From: Adiantum capillus-veneris
Taxonomy: Eukaryota > Streptophyta > Polypodiopsida > Polypodiales > Pteridaceae
NCBI GenBank assembly: GCA_014529385.2
Contig: CM043971.1
Location: forward strand, 83,840,340 to 83,900,339
Reading direction: 5' to 3'
Length of the DNA: 60,000 bases
The notes under the pieces were generated by a model. The model saw only the letters and a program-made list of their open reading frames with translations, was not told the origin of the DNA and did not search any database. The position numbers and the translations under genes were made by a program. Positions 1 to 11,283 of the stretch are shown here, in pieces (the stretch's first letter is position 1; each line of letters begins with the position of its first letter).

Positions 1-223
1 GTGTGTGGAGCTTGATAAGCTATAAGCTAGATATGTGTCCTCAAACATCTCATCATTGAACTCTACTTCACGTAGGGTATGGGAGCAGTAACACATGGGT
101 ACCTATGTGTGTTGGGGTAAGCCTTTACATTTTCAATGTAACTCGCTTAGCATGCACCATACATGAAACGCCATCTTGGAACAACTGCACCATCTGAAAC
201 ATGATCACCTGGTATTACTTTGA

Positions 224-676
224 TCACCCTTTGTTTGATCCGTGAGGGGAATTTTCAGGTGTAGTTGTCGTGATTTCTTGAGCTCTAGGTGCCACCATTG
301 CTTGAGCTTCAGGTCCTGTGACAACAATAGGTGAGTGCTCCTCATTAAGAAATGGACCCCGATATTCCTCTTCACTTGCTCTTGTTTCTTGTGTGGGTCT
401 GTTTAGAGATGCGATTGGTAGGAGATCCGACAGAGGTGTGCGATTGGCATGATGTAGTGGCTGGAGATCACCAAAAATCTGCCGCATGGTGTTCTGATCC
501 TCTGGATTTGAAGGTTGGGGGAGCGGTTGGGTGTTTAGTGTGGGTTGCTGTGTTGGGTTATCCACTTTGGTTGAGGATGTGGATTCTGTATGAGGTACAG
601 GCTATGGATTTTCAATGGTGTCAGTGGTGGTGGTGTCATTGTTGTGCGTAGTGGTGTGCTCTTGTGTATCGTCCAT
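224..676 (-). pseudogene. Thr/Pro-rich ORF, unknown family, one nonsense codon
   Basis: A minus-strand frame starts with ATG at 676 and runs 150 codons to TGA at 224. It is interrupted by a single in-frame TAG near 590, which could derive from a CAG glutamine codon. The N-terminus is a Thr/Asn/Asp-rich stretch (TTTHNNDTTTTDT), followed by Pro/Gln-rich sequence and then a more ordinary acidic part. No domain or signal peptide is recognised. A well-formed TATA box lies about 95 bases upstream of the ATG, so this could be a short gene, a first exon or a transposon ORF. The stop codon and the low complexity argue against a working full-length protein. Function unknown. Confidence 0.35.
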
Positions 677-769
677 GTTGCGCAAGATATGAGTGTGTGT
701 ATGTTTGGGCACAAGAGGATCTTCTAAAATGTGCAAATAAGAAATGAACTTTAAGTTGTGAGTTTTGAC

Positions 770-777
770 TTATATAG
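770..777 (-). promoter_or_regulatory. TATA box upstream of the Thr/Pro-rich ORF
   Basis: On the minus strand the sequence reads CTATATAA within gtactatataagtc. This is a good plant TATA consensus, and transcription would start near 740-745, leaving a leader of about 65 bases before the ATG at 676. AT-rich sequence (779-840) flanks it. Confidence 0.4.
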
Positions 778-853
778 TACTTAAAGTTTAAAAAATAAAA
801 TTAAAAACTAAAATTAACAAGTGATAAAATCACAAGGCTTGCGAGAGAGTCAT

Positions 854-1512
854 TCATAATTCATTACGTGAGGAAGCCATGGCCAGATTCAATGATAATA
901 GAATACGCTTGTCGCGGAGGGTGAAGGTGCAAGTGCAAGTGCAACGGCACTGGAAGCCCAGCTTGGTAGCTAGCATCTTTTGAATGTAGTTGGCCACCTC
1001 GTAGGTAGACTTTCCACCGACATGGATCAGCTTGTGCGTAAGCTGAATGCGCAAGAAGGAGATCTCATAGTGTGGGCATGGGTTCATGAGAAAAAAGTAA
1101 CGGTCGAAGGCCTTCTAGCCCTGCATTGTGATTCCATGGAACATGCTCATCTTGGGTAACACCGCCACCAGCATTGTTTAGTATGTCCTCTCTACACCAG
1201 CACCAGCTCTGGCTTTCTCACTAAATGCCCCACCTCCAGTAGCAGCTTTATATTGCCTACATATTTCTCCCTGTTGCGCGTCAGTCTAGAACTGTGAGCC
1301 TTGTACATCACAATTGACACTTGCTTGCCCAGTGCACAAAGAGAAACACAGGCCGGTCTACGCATGTGTTGTGGAAACAAAGGAACAGCACCCCCTGGCC
1401 GCTTGTCTTTAATGACGCTTCTGGCACGTTCTCCCTTACAACCAATTTCATGCCCAACAGATTGTACATGGCTGCATGAGAGTGCCCACTGCTGGCGTCA
1501 TGCCTTGCAGCA
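854..1512 (-). pseudogene. Decayed ORF of unrecognised family
   Basis: On the minus strand, readable protein-like sequence continues from about 1510 down to 854, switching frames and meeting several stops. The best blocks are residues encoded at 1380-1192 and the last 77 codons at 1087-854, which include NPCPHYEISFLRIQLTHKL and a YEVANYIQKMLATKLGF segment. The conserved look and common orientation suggest one coding sequence broken by indels rather than chance ORFs. I do not recognise the family. It may belong with the decayed gene at 2.9-5.3 kb, which lies in the same orientation, but nothing seen links them directly. Confidence 0.3.
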
Positions 1513-1607
1513 ATTACCTGTTGCCGTGAAATGCCATAGGCTTGAAGAGCTTGTGCATTGGCACTGCCTCCACATTGCTCTCGGGTGGCATCGCCTCCTC
1601 ATGCAAG

Positions 1608-1665
1608 CATAAGCACAAGGCATGTTCAAAATAATGCATAAGCACAAGGCATGTTCAGAATAATG
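1608..1665. repeat. 29-bp tandem duplication
   Basis: Two head-to-tail copies of a 29-base unit (cataagcacaaggcatgttc followed by a/gaataatg) occupy 1608-1636 and 1637-1665, with one mismatch between them. Confidence 0.9.
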
Positions 1666-1712
1666 CATTGCTTTGGGTCTGTGGGACGGCGACTGGCAAA
1701 ACAAAAATTAAG

Positions 1713-2137
<425 letters not shown>

Positions 2138-2184
2138 CTCTGTGTGCCTCGAGAGTCGAGATTGAGGCTGTTGAGTTATCATAG

Positions 2185-2187
<3 letters not shown>

Positions 2188-2227
<40 letters not shown>
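2188..2227. repeat. (GA)n microsatellite, about 20 units
   Basis: A second AG array, 57 bases after the first. The spacer holds CTCGAGAGTCGAG, itself a short near-palindrome. Confidence 0.95.
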
Positions 2228-2234
<7 letters not shown>

Positions 2235-2935
2235 ATCATGACTTCTACGTACTCTGGTCTTTAAAAGACCTCATCATCTCAAAAGATGGTCAATTTTCAC
2301 ACTAAATTTTTCAATTTAATCTATTTTCAAAATAACTTCCCATTTTTCATTAGAAAAAAGGGAAACCATCTCTAAGGCCTCCCCCCTTTGGGGCAGGCCA
2401 AAAAGACTCCAAAATAGACCAAACTTGACCCATCGGACTACTGATTGTGGCCTTAACAAATCACTTTAAATGACAATGCATGTTTACAATAGAAATGGTT
2501 AGTGTCAGAATTTTTTTAGATTTCCATCCAATGCCTGCCCCATCACGCCGCCTTGTCTCCAACCAGTGTCGGAATCAATCTTTTACACTTGAAGCATGAT
2601 ATGATTGTGATTGCCTCAAGCTAACCACTTTCCCAATTCTACATTTAAAACTTATTTGTTCTCTTGTCTTCTTTCTCTCTCTCCCCGCACTCTGTAGAAC
2701 CAATTGAACATCTTGTGAAGGGCATTGCTCCTTTTCTTGCCACCTCCATGTCGTGTATTTTTAAAATACACTGCTTTTGCTTGATAGTGTGAGCGCTCCA
2801 TTCCTTGGCTGCTCCAGATGTCTAATTGAACCGTAGGTGTCGAGAAAAAATGCACTATGTGCAAAAAGAATGTGCTGAAAAAAAACCAAACTTTAGTTCG
2901 TACATAGATGCATTTCAACTGCAAAAATCAACTGT
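2228..2935. other. No recognisable gene
   Basis: AT-rich intergenic sequence. The minus-strand frame at 2652-2924 has no recognisable motif and is probably chance. Confidence 0.5.
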
Positions 2936-5336
2936 TCAATACAGCATGTAATGTGTTATGTGTGTCTCCCCCCAAGCATCCACCATTTGCACTGAGAAAC
3001 TATTGATTACAAACTTTAAGGTGGATATCTCGTCATCGATTAGCTTTGCCTTTTTGAGAAGACGAAAAATATCGTCAGTAGACTGCCACACACGAGCACG
3101 TTTAATTCCTAGGGCTGCTTCGTTACCTTTGTAGGTGATAATGTCACACATCTTTTTCCACAACTGAAACTCATTGGTACTCTGCGAGTTAGAATAGTTT
3201 GAAACCAAATACCTAGCTTTACTACCACCCATACATACATTATTAGGGCGATCCTCTGTATTCTAGACGCCTTCTTGTCCTTTGACAACTCAACTACATC
3301 CCCATGTAGACCAACGCTCAATAGAATAAATTTGAGTTCTTGTATACACTCTTCTTTTCTTTCTGCAGGCTCCATATTCCAAGCATAATTAATATGGAAC
3401 ATAAGCAACTTGTCAAGAATTGGTAGACGGGTATGAAGGATGCACACATGCACATTTATCAGTGGTATTGGAAGAATAGGATCCCAATTTGGATCGTCCA
3501 TGTTTTGATTGCGGGAGACTTGTTGGTCACAAAAACTGAGGATACCTTGAAACCATTATTGTAGTGCTTTACTCACTGTTTTTGTAGTGGGTACACCTTT
3601 CGCAAAGTTGATTGTAACTTTGCCACCCTTACCCTTACCCTTACCACCTTTTGACTTGTTGACCTTTGCACCCTTTCCCTCAGTTCCCATTGAGACTTTA
3701 CTGTGGGGCAGCAATAAATGCATGGAAGAGGGTCATTGCACCTTGCTTGTACCCTAACATACACTTGAGTGTTTTCAAGTCTCTTGCCAAATGCCACTCA
3801 ACTTGGAACGTTCCAAGATCTTAAACATGGAATCTCTATCCTTCTTGTTGTTGCCGAATGACATCAACGATTGTGGTGTGATTGAAATATCATTTCAGGG
3901 CCTCATGTATCTCATGTGGGAGATGAAAAGCTGCCAGCCACCAAATATTCTTCTCTGACTGAAAACCTTAACACGTGTTTCCCTTGTCATTGGCATTTAG
4001 CTTGACATTGACACCCGCCAAGGCCTTGTTCATCAATGTAATGCTTACCCTTTCGAGCCGTTGACCTTTAACAACCTGGCACTCATCAAGCTTCATGACA
4101 AATATCACTTTGCCATCACACTCTTCCTGTGTCAAACCATAAAATCTTATCACTGACTCTTGGAGCTTCAACAAGTCAACATACACATTGTTGAACTCGT
4201 TGTAGCGGAAGGATTTGTTGTCTTCTAATGGCACGTCATCCTCTACATACTGAAATCCACCCGACAATCTTGCAAAGTCATTATTGACACACTTTTTTGC
4301 AACACTGACATTGTAAGGCGTTGGCAGAAACCTAAACAAACCTTTTGTTCGATGACCGAGTGTGACACTTCTATACAAATCTTTATAGACCTTGAAACTT
4401 ATTCCTGCACTGTCACACACCTCCATCATCTCTTGAGGCGACACAATGCTCTTTAGCTCAATAAAATACTTCTACCGCAAAACGTTTGCAATCCTAGCAT
4501 TGGATGGATCATCCAGTAGCTCAACTAGCTCCTTTGGCTTGATGATATGCTACAACAGAGCACATCTTGTCGTTTGAGCATCAGAATCGATTCCCATCAT
4601 CATTTGAGCCAAGTTCCTGCATATTGAATTAACGTTACACCAACCTGCAGAAAATATAGAAAATCAAAAGCTTGCATCTGTATTCTTACCGAGTTTGACA
4701 TACACGTTTCTTTCGAGCTCCACGACTTAAGGATAGTAAGGACATTTCTTGTCTCTTGCGCTTATGAATGTGGTAGCCCAGGGGAACATGTGTGAGATAA
4801 TCGATTCACCTACGCATATTTCATGAAGTGTGCTGTAGTTGAACATGATTGTCTAGTCAATGCTCCTGCTCTTCTTTTTGCCGCTTTACTTTTTGATTGA
4901 GATTTGCCATCTCATTGTTAAGTTACTTCGTCTTCTTGTTGGCTTCCTCTCTGACTTGCTGTAGATCTTTTGTGGACTTCTCTTGCAATGATGAATAGAC
5001 AGCAAAGAGATGTTTACTTGCTTCCATTTCATTGAAGGAAGCTGAATACAATCTCCAGCAATAGCCAAACAGTCCGTCTCATCCATCTCCAATAAAACAC
5101 AGAAGCTCAGTGACATTACAAAAGGGTAGTGGTGCATTGATCATTGGATCACCAGGGTAAATGTGGCCATCAAACCATAAGTTGCTTGCCTTGCACGAAA
5201 TGCCCCATAGCTAATGTGCAACATTGGGATTTGATGTGCCAAGTCGCACAATAGCGTACTCCTGCTCCAAATCAGCGTTTAATCGATATCGTTTTTGCCT
5301 ATTAGTAATGTCTTGCAGTGGAGGGGGATTGAATGA
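2936..5336 (-). pseudogene. Large decayed gene of unrecognised, probably transposon-borne family
   Basis: Reading the minus strand from an ATG near 5336 (MSFNPPPLQD) down to 2936, protein-like sequence persists over most of 2.4 kb but is split by many stops and frame changes. The order is a short N-terminal part, a Gln/Lys/Glu-rich coiled-coil-like stretch (about 4990-4860), a conserved-looking block at 4560-3968 that includes VIFVMKLDECQVVKGQRLE, a Lys/Gly-rich basic linker (about 3690-3600, KGGKGKGKGGK), and C-terminal blocks at 3501-3109 and 3232-2936. Several stops sit where glutamine is plausible (LL*HIIKPK, LR*KYFIEL), consistent with CAG->TAG decay. I do not recognise the family. The basic linker and length would fit a DNA-binding or transposon protein, but that is a guess. 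Confidence 0.45.
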
Positions 5337-5604
5337 CATGTTAGCTAATCAAGCAAATTAGAGAGAGAATGTGTAATGGTGACTGCTGCAAGTAGGGGAA
5401 GCTAGCTATAGAGGGAAAAAGTGGAGAGTACTCAGAGATAGTAGAAAAGGATTATGTTGTGGAGGGAAGAAAGAGAGGGAGTGCAATTCAATCTCCTTTG
5501 AATTCAAATTGTTCATCATGAGAGATTTAGAGAGAGAAATGCTGCGGCACACAAAGGTAATGGAGTTTTCCATTGCTCTCACCTGGAGCTAGAGTGGGAG
5601 AAGC

Positions 5605-5606
<2 letters not shown>

Positions 5607-5652
<46 letters not shown>
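5607..5652. repeat. (GA)n microsatellite, 23 units
   Basis: AG array of 46 bases in a region generally rich in gagag motifs (5380-5860). Confidence 0.95.
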
Positions 5653-5658
<6 letters not shown>

Positions 5659-6078
5659 TTAAAGGAAGAGAGTGGGAGAGAGAGTAGATCTACAACCTTG
5701 GAGGATTTGTACTTTCTGTCTAATGTATGCAGCATAGAATGTCTCTTAGAGAGAGAATGCAGTGAGAGAATATGCAAAATCTGCTTTTTTGGCAGGGGAG
5801 CTAAAAAGTGCTTCTTTTAATGAGAACTAAGTGAGAGAGAGTATATTTTGGAGAGAGATTGGAAAAAGACATTTTGAAATCAGTTGCCCACCTCTCTTAT
5901 GGGTTAAAATAGCTTATTTTCAAATACAAAATATACAAATGGTACTTTTAAAAATCTCAGAATAGGCCTTTTTGCCCTCTCTTTTAGGCTTGGTCAAACT
6001 TGGCTTAAGCTTTAAGCATTTCCTTAAAATGCCAAATAAAGAGGCCCTCCTATACCCCACTCACTTCTTCCTAATGTA
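5653..6078. other. No recognisable gene
   Basis: Purine-rich then AT-rich sequence with scattered gagaga motifs. No coding or RNA feature is supported. Confidence 0.5.
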
Positions 6079-6510
6079 TTAATAGTCCTCTCTCAAGTCA
6101 AACAATTCCATGATGTCATTAAGCATTACATAGCGGTGATCACCGATGGGGACAATAGGGAGCTGATTTGTTGGCAAAGCACCCTCTAGCTTATGAACAC
6201 CTTTTGATACACGTAAAACAACACTTGGTGATTGCATCAAATCATCACCAGTGACCAGGGACTGACTCCTCTCTCCCTCCCCCGATGTGTCCCGATGGCT
6301 AGATGACATTCGAAAACAGTATGAACCCAGCATAGAATTCCACCACAGGACACTTTCGATTATGTACATGACATTTGATGTCATTTCTATACAAATGCAC
6401 AAGGAGCTTGAGGTTGCTCCTGTAGAAACAACTTTCTTACAACGGTCAGAACTTATGTCCCTCATATGGACATATCGAGAATTCTCAAACTCAAATGTGC
6501 CGCTTGACAA
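6079..6510 (-). CDS. Hypothetical ORF, 143 codons
   Basis: An uninterrupted minus-strand frame of 143 residues. It starts MSSGTFEFENSRYVHMRDIS and the same frame extends a few codons upstream without an ATG. No known domain, membrane segment or metal-binding motif is seen. A Ser/Cys-rich middle is followed by a more hydrophobic C-terminus. It overlaps a shorter plus-strand frame (6287-6550), so at most one is real. It lies 80 bases from the long hairpin at 6589-6650. Given the surroundings it may be an exon or a transposon remnant; I cannot assign a role. Confidence 0.2.
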   Translation of the reverse strand: MSSGTFEFENSRYVHMRDISSDRCKKVVSTGATSSSLCICIEMTSNVMYIIESVLWWNSMLGSYCFRMSSSHRDTSGEGERSQSLVTGDDLMQSPSVVLRVSKGVHKLEGALPTNQLPIVPIGDHRYVMLNDIMELFDLREDY

Positions 6511-6588
6511 TGTCTTACAGAAGCCAGCTACTCTTGCAATGAGAAGCTAGGGTTAAATATTGTCCTCATTTCTTTCTCCTGCTGCTCA

Positions 6589-6650
6589 AGGCCAATTCGG
6601 TAGAGAAAGTGGAAGAGCTTGTTCTTCCACTTTCTCTACCGAATTGGCCT
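6589..6650. repeat. Perfect 28-bp inverted repeat with 6-base loop
   Basis: The left arm (6589-6616, starting aggccaattcgg) is followed by gcttgt (6617-6622) and then by its exact reverse complement (6623-6650, ending ccgaattggcct). The pairing is 28 of 28. Weaker complementarity continues outside (ctgctc against ggagca). Such a hairpin would fold strongly in single-stranded DNA or RNA. Confidence 0.95.
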
Positions 6651-6969
6651 CGTTGGAGCAAGGCAACTCCTTCTCTATCTTGATCTGGAAGGGATCCATT
6701 TGTGGAAGGAGGCAATAAATTCTTCAAAGAAAAAGGGCGGGAGTAAGAAGCCTCTGGCTAGGACCGAGAAGTACAAAGAGACAAAACAAGAATCTCATAT
6801 TTATAGGAATTCCATGATGTCATTTCAGCCGCCCTAATGATTGTATTAATATCGGTGCATTGAAGGTAGCACACATCCCGAGGCAAGTTCAACCACACCA
6901 TGAAACGTGTCTGGGTTGGGTGAGTATCGTGGTTATATAAAGCACCTTGAGTGCACTATCCTCGACTCG

Positions 6970-7135
6970 CCCACATCTCATCACGGATATGGAGGACCAC
7001 AAGAGCGGAAAAACAAATTCTCCTAGAAGATGATGGCGGACATAAAAGAGGTTGAGAAAATGCTAGCTGAAGCAAAAGTACTTTAGAAGGAGCTCGAGAA
7101 GAAAAACAAAGCAAACAAGAAGGTGAAGGCTTCAA
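6970..7135 (+). pseudogene. Possible Lys/Glu-rich decayed ORF
   Basis: From an ATG at 7031 the plus strand reads MADIKEVEKMLAEAKVL, one stop, then KELEKKNKANKKVKAS. This is a charged, helix-prone sequence leading into the tandem duplication. It is short and broken, and its function is unknown. Confidence 0.15.
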
Positions 7136-7349
7136 CAGAAAGAAGTGCAAACAAGAAACCATTAACAATAAAGGAAGAGGGAGAATAGTAGGAAGGGATA
7201 AACAAGATAGTGCATCGATCACATCTTGGACTTGTCTAAGATGTGAGAAAGCAGTGCAAACAAGAAACCATCAACAATAAAGGAAGAGGGAGATTAGTAG
7301 GAAGGGATAAACAAGATAGTGCATCGGTCACATCTTGTACTTGTCTAAT
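7136..7349. repeat. 109-bp tandem duplication
   Basis: The segment containing gtgcaaacaagaaacc through cttgtctaa occurs twice with an exact 109-base offset (for example 7145 and 7254; 7231 and 7340). About four mismatches are visible over roughly 100 aligned bases, so the duplication is fairly recent. Confidence 0.92.
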
Positions 7350-7477
7350 TGAGGATTCACTGTAGACCTTTCTTTGGAATTATGTAATTATCATACTATC
7401 TTGTTCCTATACCCACACCTCTGTGTTTCATTTTTTGATGCTTGGTAATAATGCCAAATTTAGTGTCAAAAGAGTGT

Positions 7478-7541
7478 CATGCCACAATGCAAGGAGGAGG
7501 TCTACATTCCACGACCACTCACTACCTTGCATTGTGGCATG
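7478..7541. repeat. 17-bp perfect inverted repeat, 30-base spacer
   Basis: catgccacaatgcaagg (7478-7494) is matched by its reverse complement ccttgcattgtggcatg (7525-7541). Confidence 0.9.
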
Positions 7542-7635
7542 GGAACTATTTTCTGTGCCACTATGGGTATGCACATGATTTCTTCACTTATGTGTGTGGT
7601 GCCAAACTGCGGGGATGTGTTGTTCCTGCAAGAGA

Positions 7636-7900
7636 GGTAAATGTCGCGCTATAACACGAATAGTACATGAAGTCACTAGTCACACCTCCATATCACATAG
7701 TGACGCAACATAAACCTTTGCACCACGCCACCACAATGCGATATCGAGGCACGTAGATAGTAGGCACTTTCCATATCGCGTAGTGGAGTGGCAAAGGTAA
7801 ATGTTGCACCACAACGGGATATGCATATGTGACTAGAAGCCTCTTGCACTATTCCTATTGTGGTGCGATAAAGGTAAATGTCAGGCCACAACATGAGATG
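7636..7900. repeat. Cluster of a short motif in both orientations
   Basis: Variants of aggtaaatgt followed by a g/c-c-a-c/t-aaca core occur near 7637, 7796 and 7875. An inverted variant (gcaacataaacctttgc) lies at 7706-7722. The clustering suggests a degenerate small repeat or the remains of a foldback element. Confidence 0.4.
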
Positions 7901-9800
7901 GTAGGTGCGGTTTGTGAAGGTCCCCCCATATCATTCTGCACCACGACAAACACATATGACCCTGCCATGTGTCGCTCATGAGGTGATGCACACTTCCCAA
8001 TGACAATGAACAAGGAAATTCATTGCGAGCATCTCCATAGTTAAAATTGCACGACTAGTAATGATGATGATGTCTACCCCAATATGTAACCATAGAGCCC
8101 ACTGTTGTTTGACCTCTCTCCTCACCTCTCATAGCCAACATACCCAATTTTGTTGCTTGATTGTTCATTCTTCTCCTTTTCTTGCAACCTGTTGTTTTCC
8201 ACAAAAAATTCAGGTTTTCACGGACAACAATGCGGAGTCAAAGGTACGAGTAGAATTGAAGCGTACTGCTTGAGCTTTCCGAAGTTGCAAAGGCATATAT
8301 CTCTAGCTACCTCTAAGCTACCTTTTCAGAGGGTTGTGTGTGAGATCTGTGAGAGGGAGAACTTGAATTTTCGGTGGGCTAGAAGCACGATGGGTTGCCT
8401 TCATGATGCAACCAAATACTTTTTAATTGAGCTATTCCAAGATAGTTACGTCCTTATAGCGCATGCCCTTAGAGTAATTGTGATGCCCCAGGATATCAAC
8501 ACCTTTAGATTGTTAGGCTTTAGGTATGAGGGACACTTACACCGGTCCCTCTTTTTGATAAGAGAATGGATAGCATTTTGACAATCCCGCTGAATAGCAA
8601 AGTCAAGGTGACGGATGTAAGCACCAACTATCTGAATGTGGAACAGGTCTAAGAACACGTGGAGGAAGAGGGAACGATCTTGGACAAGTCAAACAACTTG
8701 GCAATGGTAGTGGCTATTGACAAAGCCAACAACAAAGTCCTTCTTTTCCTTGGTCCTAAATTTGATGTTGCAGTTTTAGTCTGGGGATGAATGATGTATT
8801 TTGCCTTTGGCCCTCAGGAGATAACCATATTGTGAGATGGTATGAGGGAGTTGACGGACCAAATTATAAATTTTGGTCTCTGGTACGTGAATTCTATTTT
8901 GCAGAGCTTCTTTTGTGATTCTTATATGTTTGGGATACTTATTAATTTTTACCAATTTATAGCATGCTTGTCTCTAATCTGTCATGAAATTACCAATCCG
9001 AGGTAGCTGTGTTAGATGCAAAACTTTCAGGGGTGCTGACCTTGGAGTCCACTTCCTTAATCGATGTCGATGATTGGTTTCAATCAATCAACATGGACAT
9101 AATCAAGGTTTTACTATACATGTTTCAATAATTTGTCTACTATAAATGGCAACATAATTCCTAATTATTTGCAAATAGTTCACATTAGAGCCTTGTTGGA
9201 CTGAACATTGAGTGTAAGCATTGCTAGCTTGCAAACTCTATGCACGTGCTTCATGTGAATTCCCTAAGGTAAATTTTTTTGCTTGATATTGCAAATTATA
9301 TGCAACATGTCATCACCATCTACTATGTCCTACAAGTCTGTTCAGAAACTTGTGGCAGCTTGGGAAGCGTTGATCTAGGAAAACATTTGGAAGACATGCT
9401 CATTCTTAGTTCCGAGGTGCCCAAACAAGACGACATGCATTCTTGTGGATGGAAAGTTCTTGCAAATGCAAATTGAGTCGGACTCAAAAAAACATATGTG
9501 CTTACTTTGATTGCAAAAAACATTGTATTTCATTTGTGTGTGAATAACGATTAAGATCATGCTCTAATGATTTATTATAGAATTGGGGTTCAAAACATCA
9601 CGATGCTTTGTGTGAGCCGCCTTCTTCAATTAGGGGTTGCACTGCACCTAAAATAGTCGGTCATCATTTATCTTTGCATAGACTACCTCCTTCTCCTTCC
9701 TTTGAGGGACCTGTACGACAGTTAATCCAACATTTAGATTAAACCAGTTTTTTTTTAAATTACATACAATGAAGTAGTATATGCAAAACATACTACCTTT
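7901..9800. other. No recognisable gene
   Basis: The longest frame (8150-8581 plus, 143 codons) has no recognisable motif and overlaps other frames. No RNA gene, LTR or transposase signature could be supported in this 1.9 kb. Confidence 0.45.
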
Positions 9801-10311
9801 TGCATGTTGCACTGGAAAAGAAATTTTGGAGGTAGGTTGAGGTCAAACTCATTCTCCAAGTCCTTGTGTACATGTTGTAGTGTCACATTGCCTCAAATAC
9901 TAAGAACGGTGAGCAGGTCATGTCCACACCAAACCTCAAGCATCCTCAAAAGATTAGTCATGTCATCATGCAAATCCTGATTCAATAGCTACCAGATGAC
10001 CATTCACTCGATGCCACCTTATGTAGTGGAAGGAAGCTATGAAGTTCTAAGAAGCTATCATGCATTTACACACAACAAACTTATTATCTGCCTTGCACAA
10101 GATGCCATAAGAACCATGAACATCCCAAGACTCGTCCTAAAAATCAAGGCATTTCTTTGACTTGCAGATTAGCATAGTTGCAATCTTTCTAAGCTCCTCA
10201 TCATGGAAGAAGTCAATGAACACATGCATGGGCATGAAGATTGAGACACATACCACGCTACTTGCAATATTTGTTCTTAAGAATTTTGTATTTCTTGATG
10301 AAGCTTTAGTC
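9801..10311 (-). pseudogene. Left part of decayed ORF split by copia E
   Basis: The minus strand reads as protein-like text with stops, for example VCVSIFMPMHVFIDFFHDEE followed by LRKIATMLICKSKKCL. It lies directly left of the TAAAA target duplication of copia E, and its counterpart lies directly right of the element (13742-14012). It was probably one coding sequence before the insertion. Family not recognised. Confidence 0.3.
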
Positions 10312-10316
10312 TAAAA
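10312..10316. repeat. Target site duplication TAAAA (left) of copia E
   Basis: TAAAA abuts the outer TG of the left LTR and is repeated exactly at 13737-13741, outside the CA of the right LTR. Confidence 0.9.
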
Positions 10317-10535
10317 TGTGAGTGCACGAATGCGGTGCGTGTGCGGAGAGTGAGAAGGGGGGGGAGAGAGAGAGTACACAGGCCCAAATCTCACTGTATA
10401 AGCACAATGTGAGAATGAGTGAGAGCTCCTTATTCTTTGTATGTATAAATAATCAAGAGATAAATGTGGGCGGCCACGGACACTGGCCAACGAACACGGG
10501 CAAAGCACTGTGAGGCACACCACCTTTACCTAACA
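10317..10535 (-). repeat. 3' LTR of copia E (219 bp)
   Basis: On the plus strand it begins TGTGAGTGCACGAATG and ends CCTAACA. It matches 13405-13736 except for point changes, the GA tract (about 6 units here) and a 15-16 base indel beside it. Confidence 0.9.
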
Positions 10536-10655
10536 TTCTCCCACTAAAGGCTGTGTGCCGATAAGTGGTGAGAAGACTAGCCTACAACTAGTATATACAA
10601 GAGGTGAGAGAAGAAAACTCTCAACCTATGCCCACTGGCTCACTCTGTAATCGCT

Positions 10656-11214
10656 CTAGTGTAGATGCAACATGCATACCACTAGGGCTAGAGCTATGAT
10701 GAGACTCCTGATGCAGGTATCGAGTGACGACCTGCATGGCTCCACAATGCCAGTGTCAGTCATCGCACGACTGACAACTCCCACTGCAAATGCACCAATT
10801 GCATAAGCAAGATCAGGTCTCGAGACCAAAAGGTCGGACATGAGAGACCCAAAAACCGCCGAAACATGCACTATGTGTGCCAACCTATCCCTGTCAGCAA
10901 CCTCAGTGCCATATGCATCCTCATCAAGAACCACCTGACTATGCATCACCATGCCAGCATTGTCTGGCAAAGGCATATCTGCTGAGAATGACTGCAAAAT
11001 TGAAAAAATCAGCACCACTGCAATCACACACAAATGTCTGAAGAACAATGTCGCCCTCAAATGTATCAGGCGCATCATAGAACAATGCATCGGTCTCTGG
11101 CTCAACTAATGTCAGCTCAACTGATGACTGGCCAAGTTGTGCATCCCCAGAGATACCACTGTCTGTGTGAACGTCGCTACAAGATAAATGCACAACCAGC
11201 TCTCCATGCAGCAC
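10656..11214 (-). pseudogene. Integrase-RT linker and RT C-terminal scrap of copia E
   Basis: Two overlapping minus-strand frames. The upstream one contains GELVVHLSCSDVHTDSGISG, an acidic linker of the kind found between copia integrase and RT. The downstream one contains LVSRPDLAYAIGAF and VGVVSRAM, recognisable as the RT connection motif (TRPDLAYAVGVVSRYM-like). The YVDD catalytic core and RNase H are absent, so a large internal deletion joins these pieces. Confidence 0.6.
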
Positions 11215-11283
11215 ATCCGCAAAGGAGGCACGCCTCGTCTCTCACTCCAAACATGGCTGCAAATACACAGAGACTACACCGCC

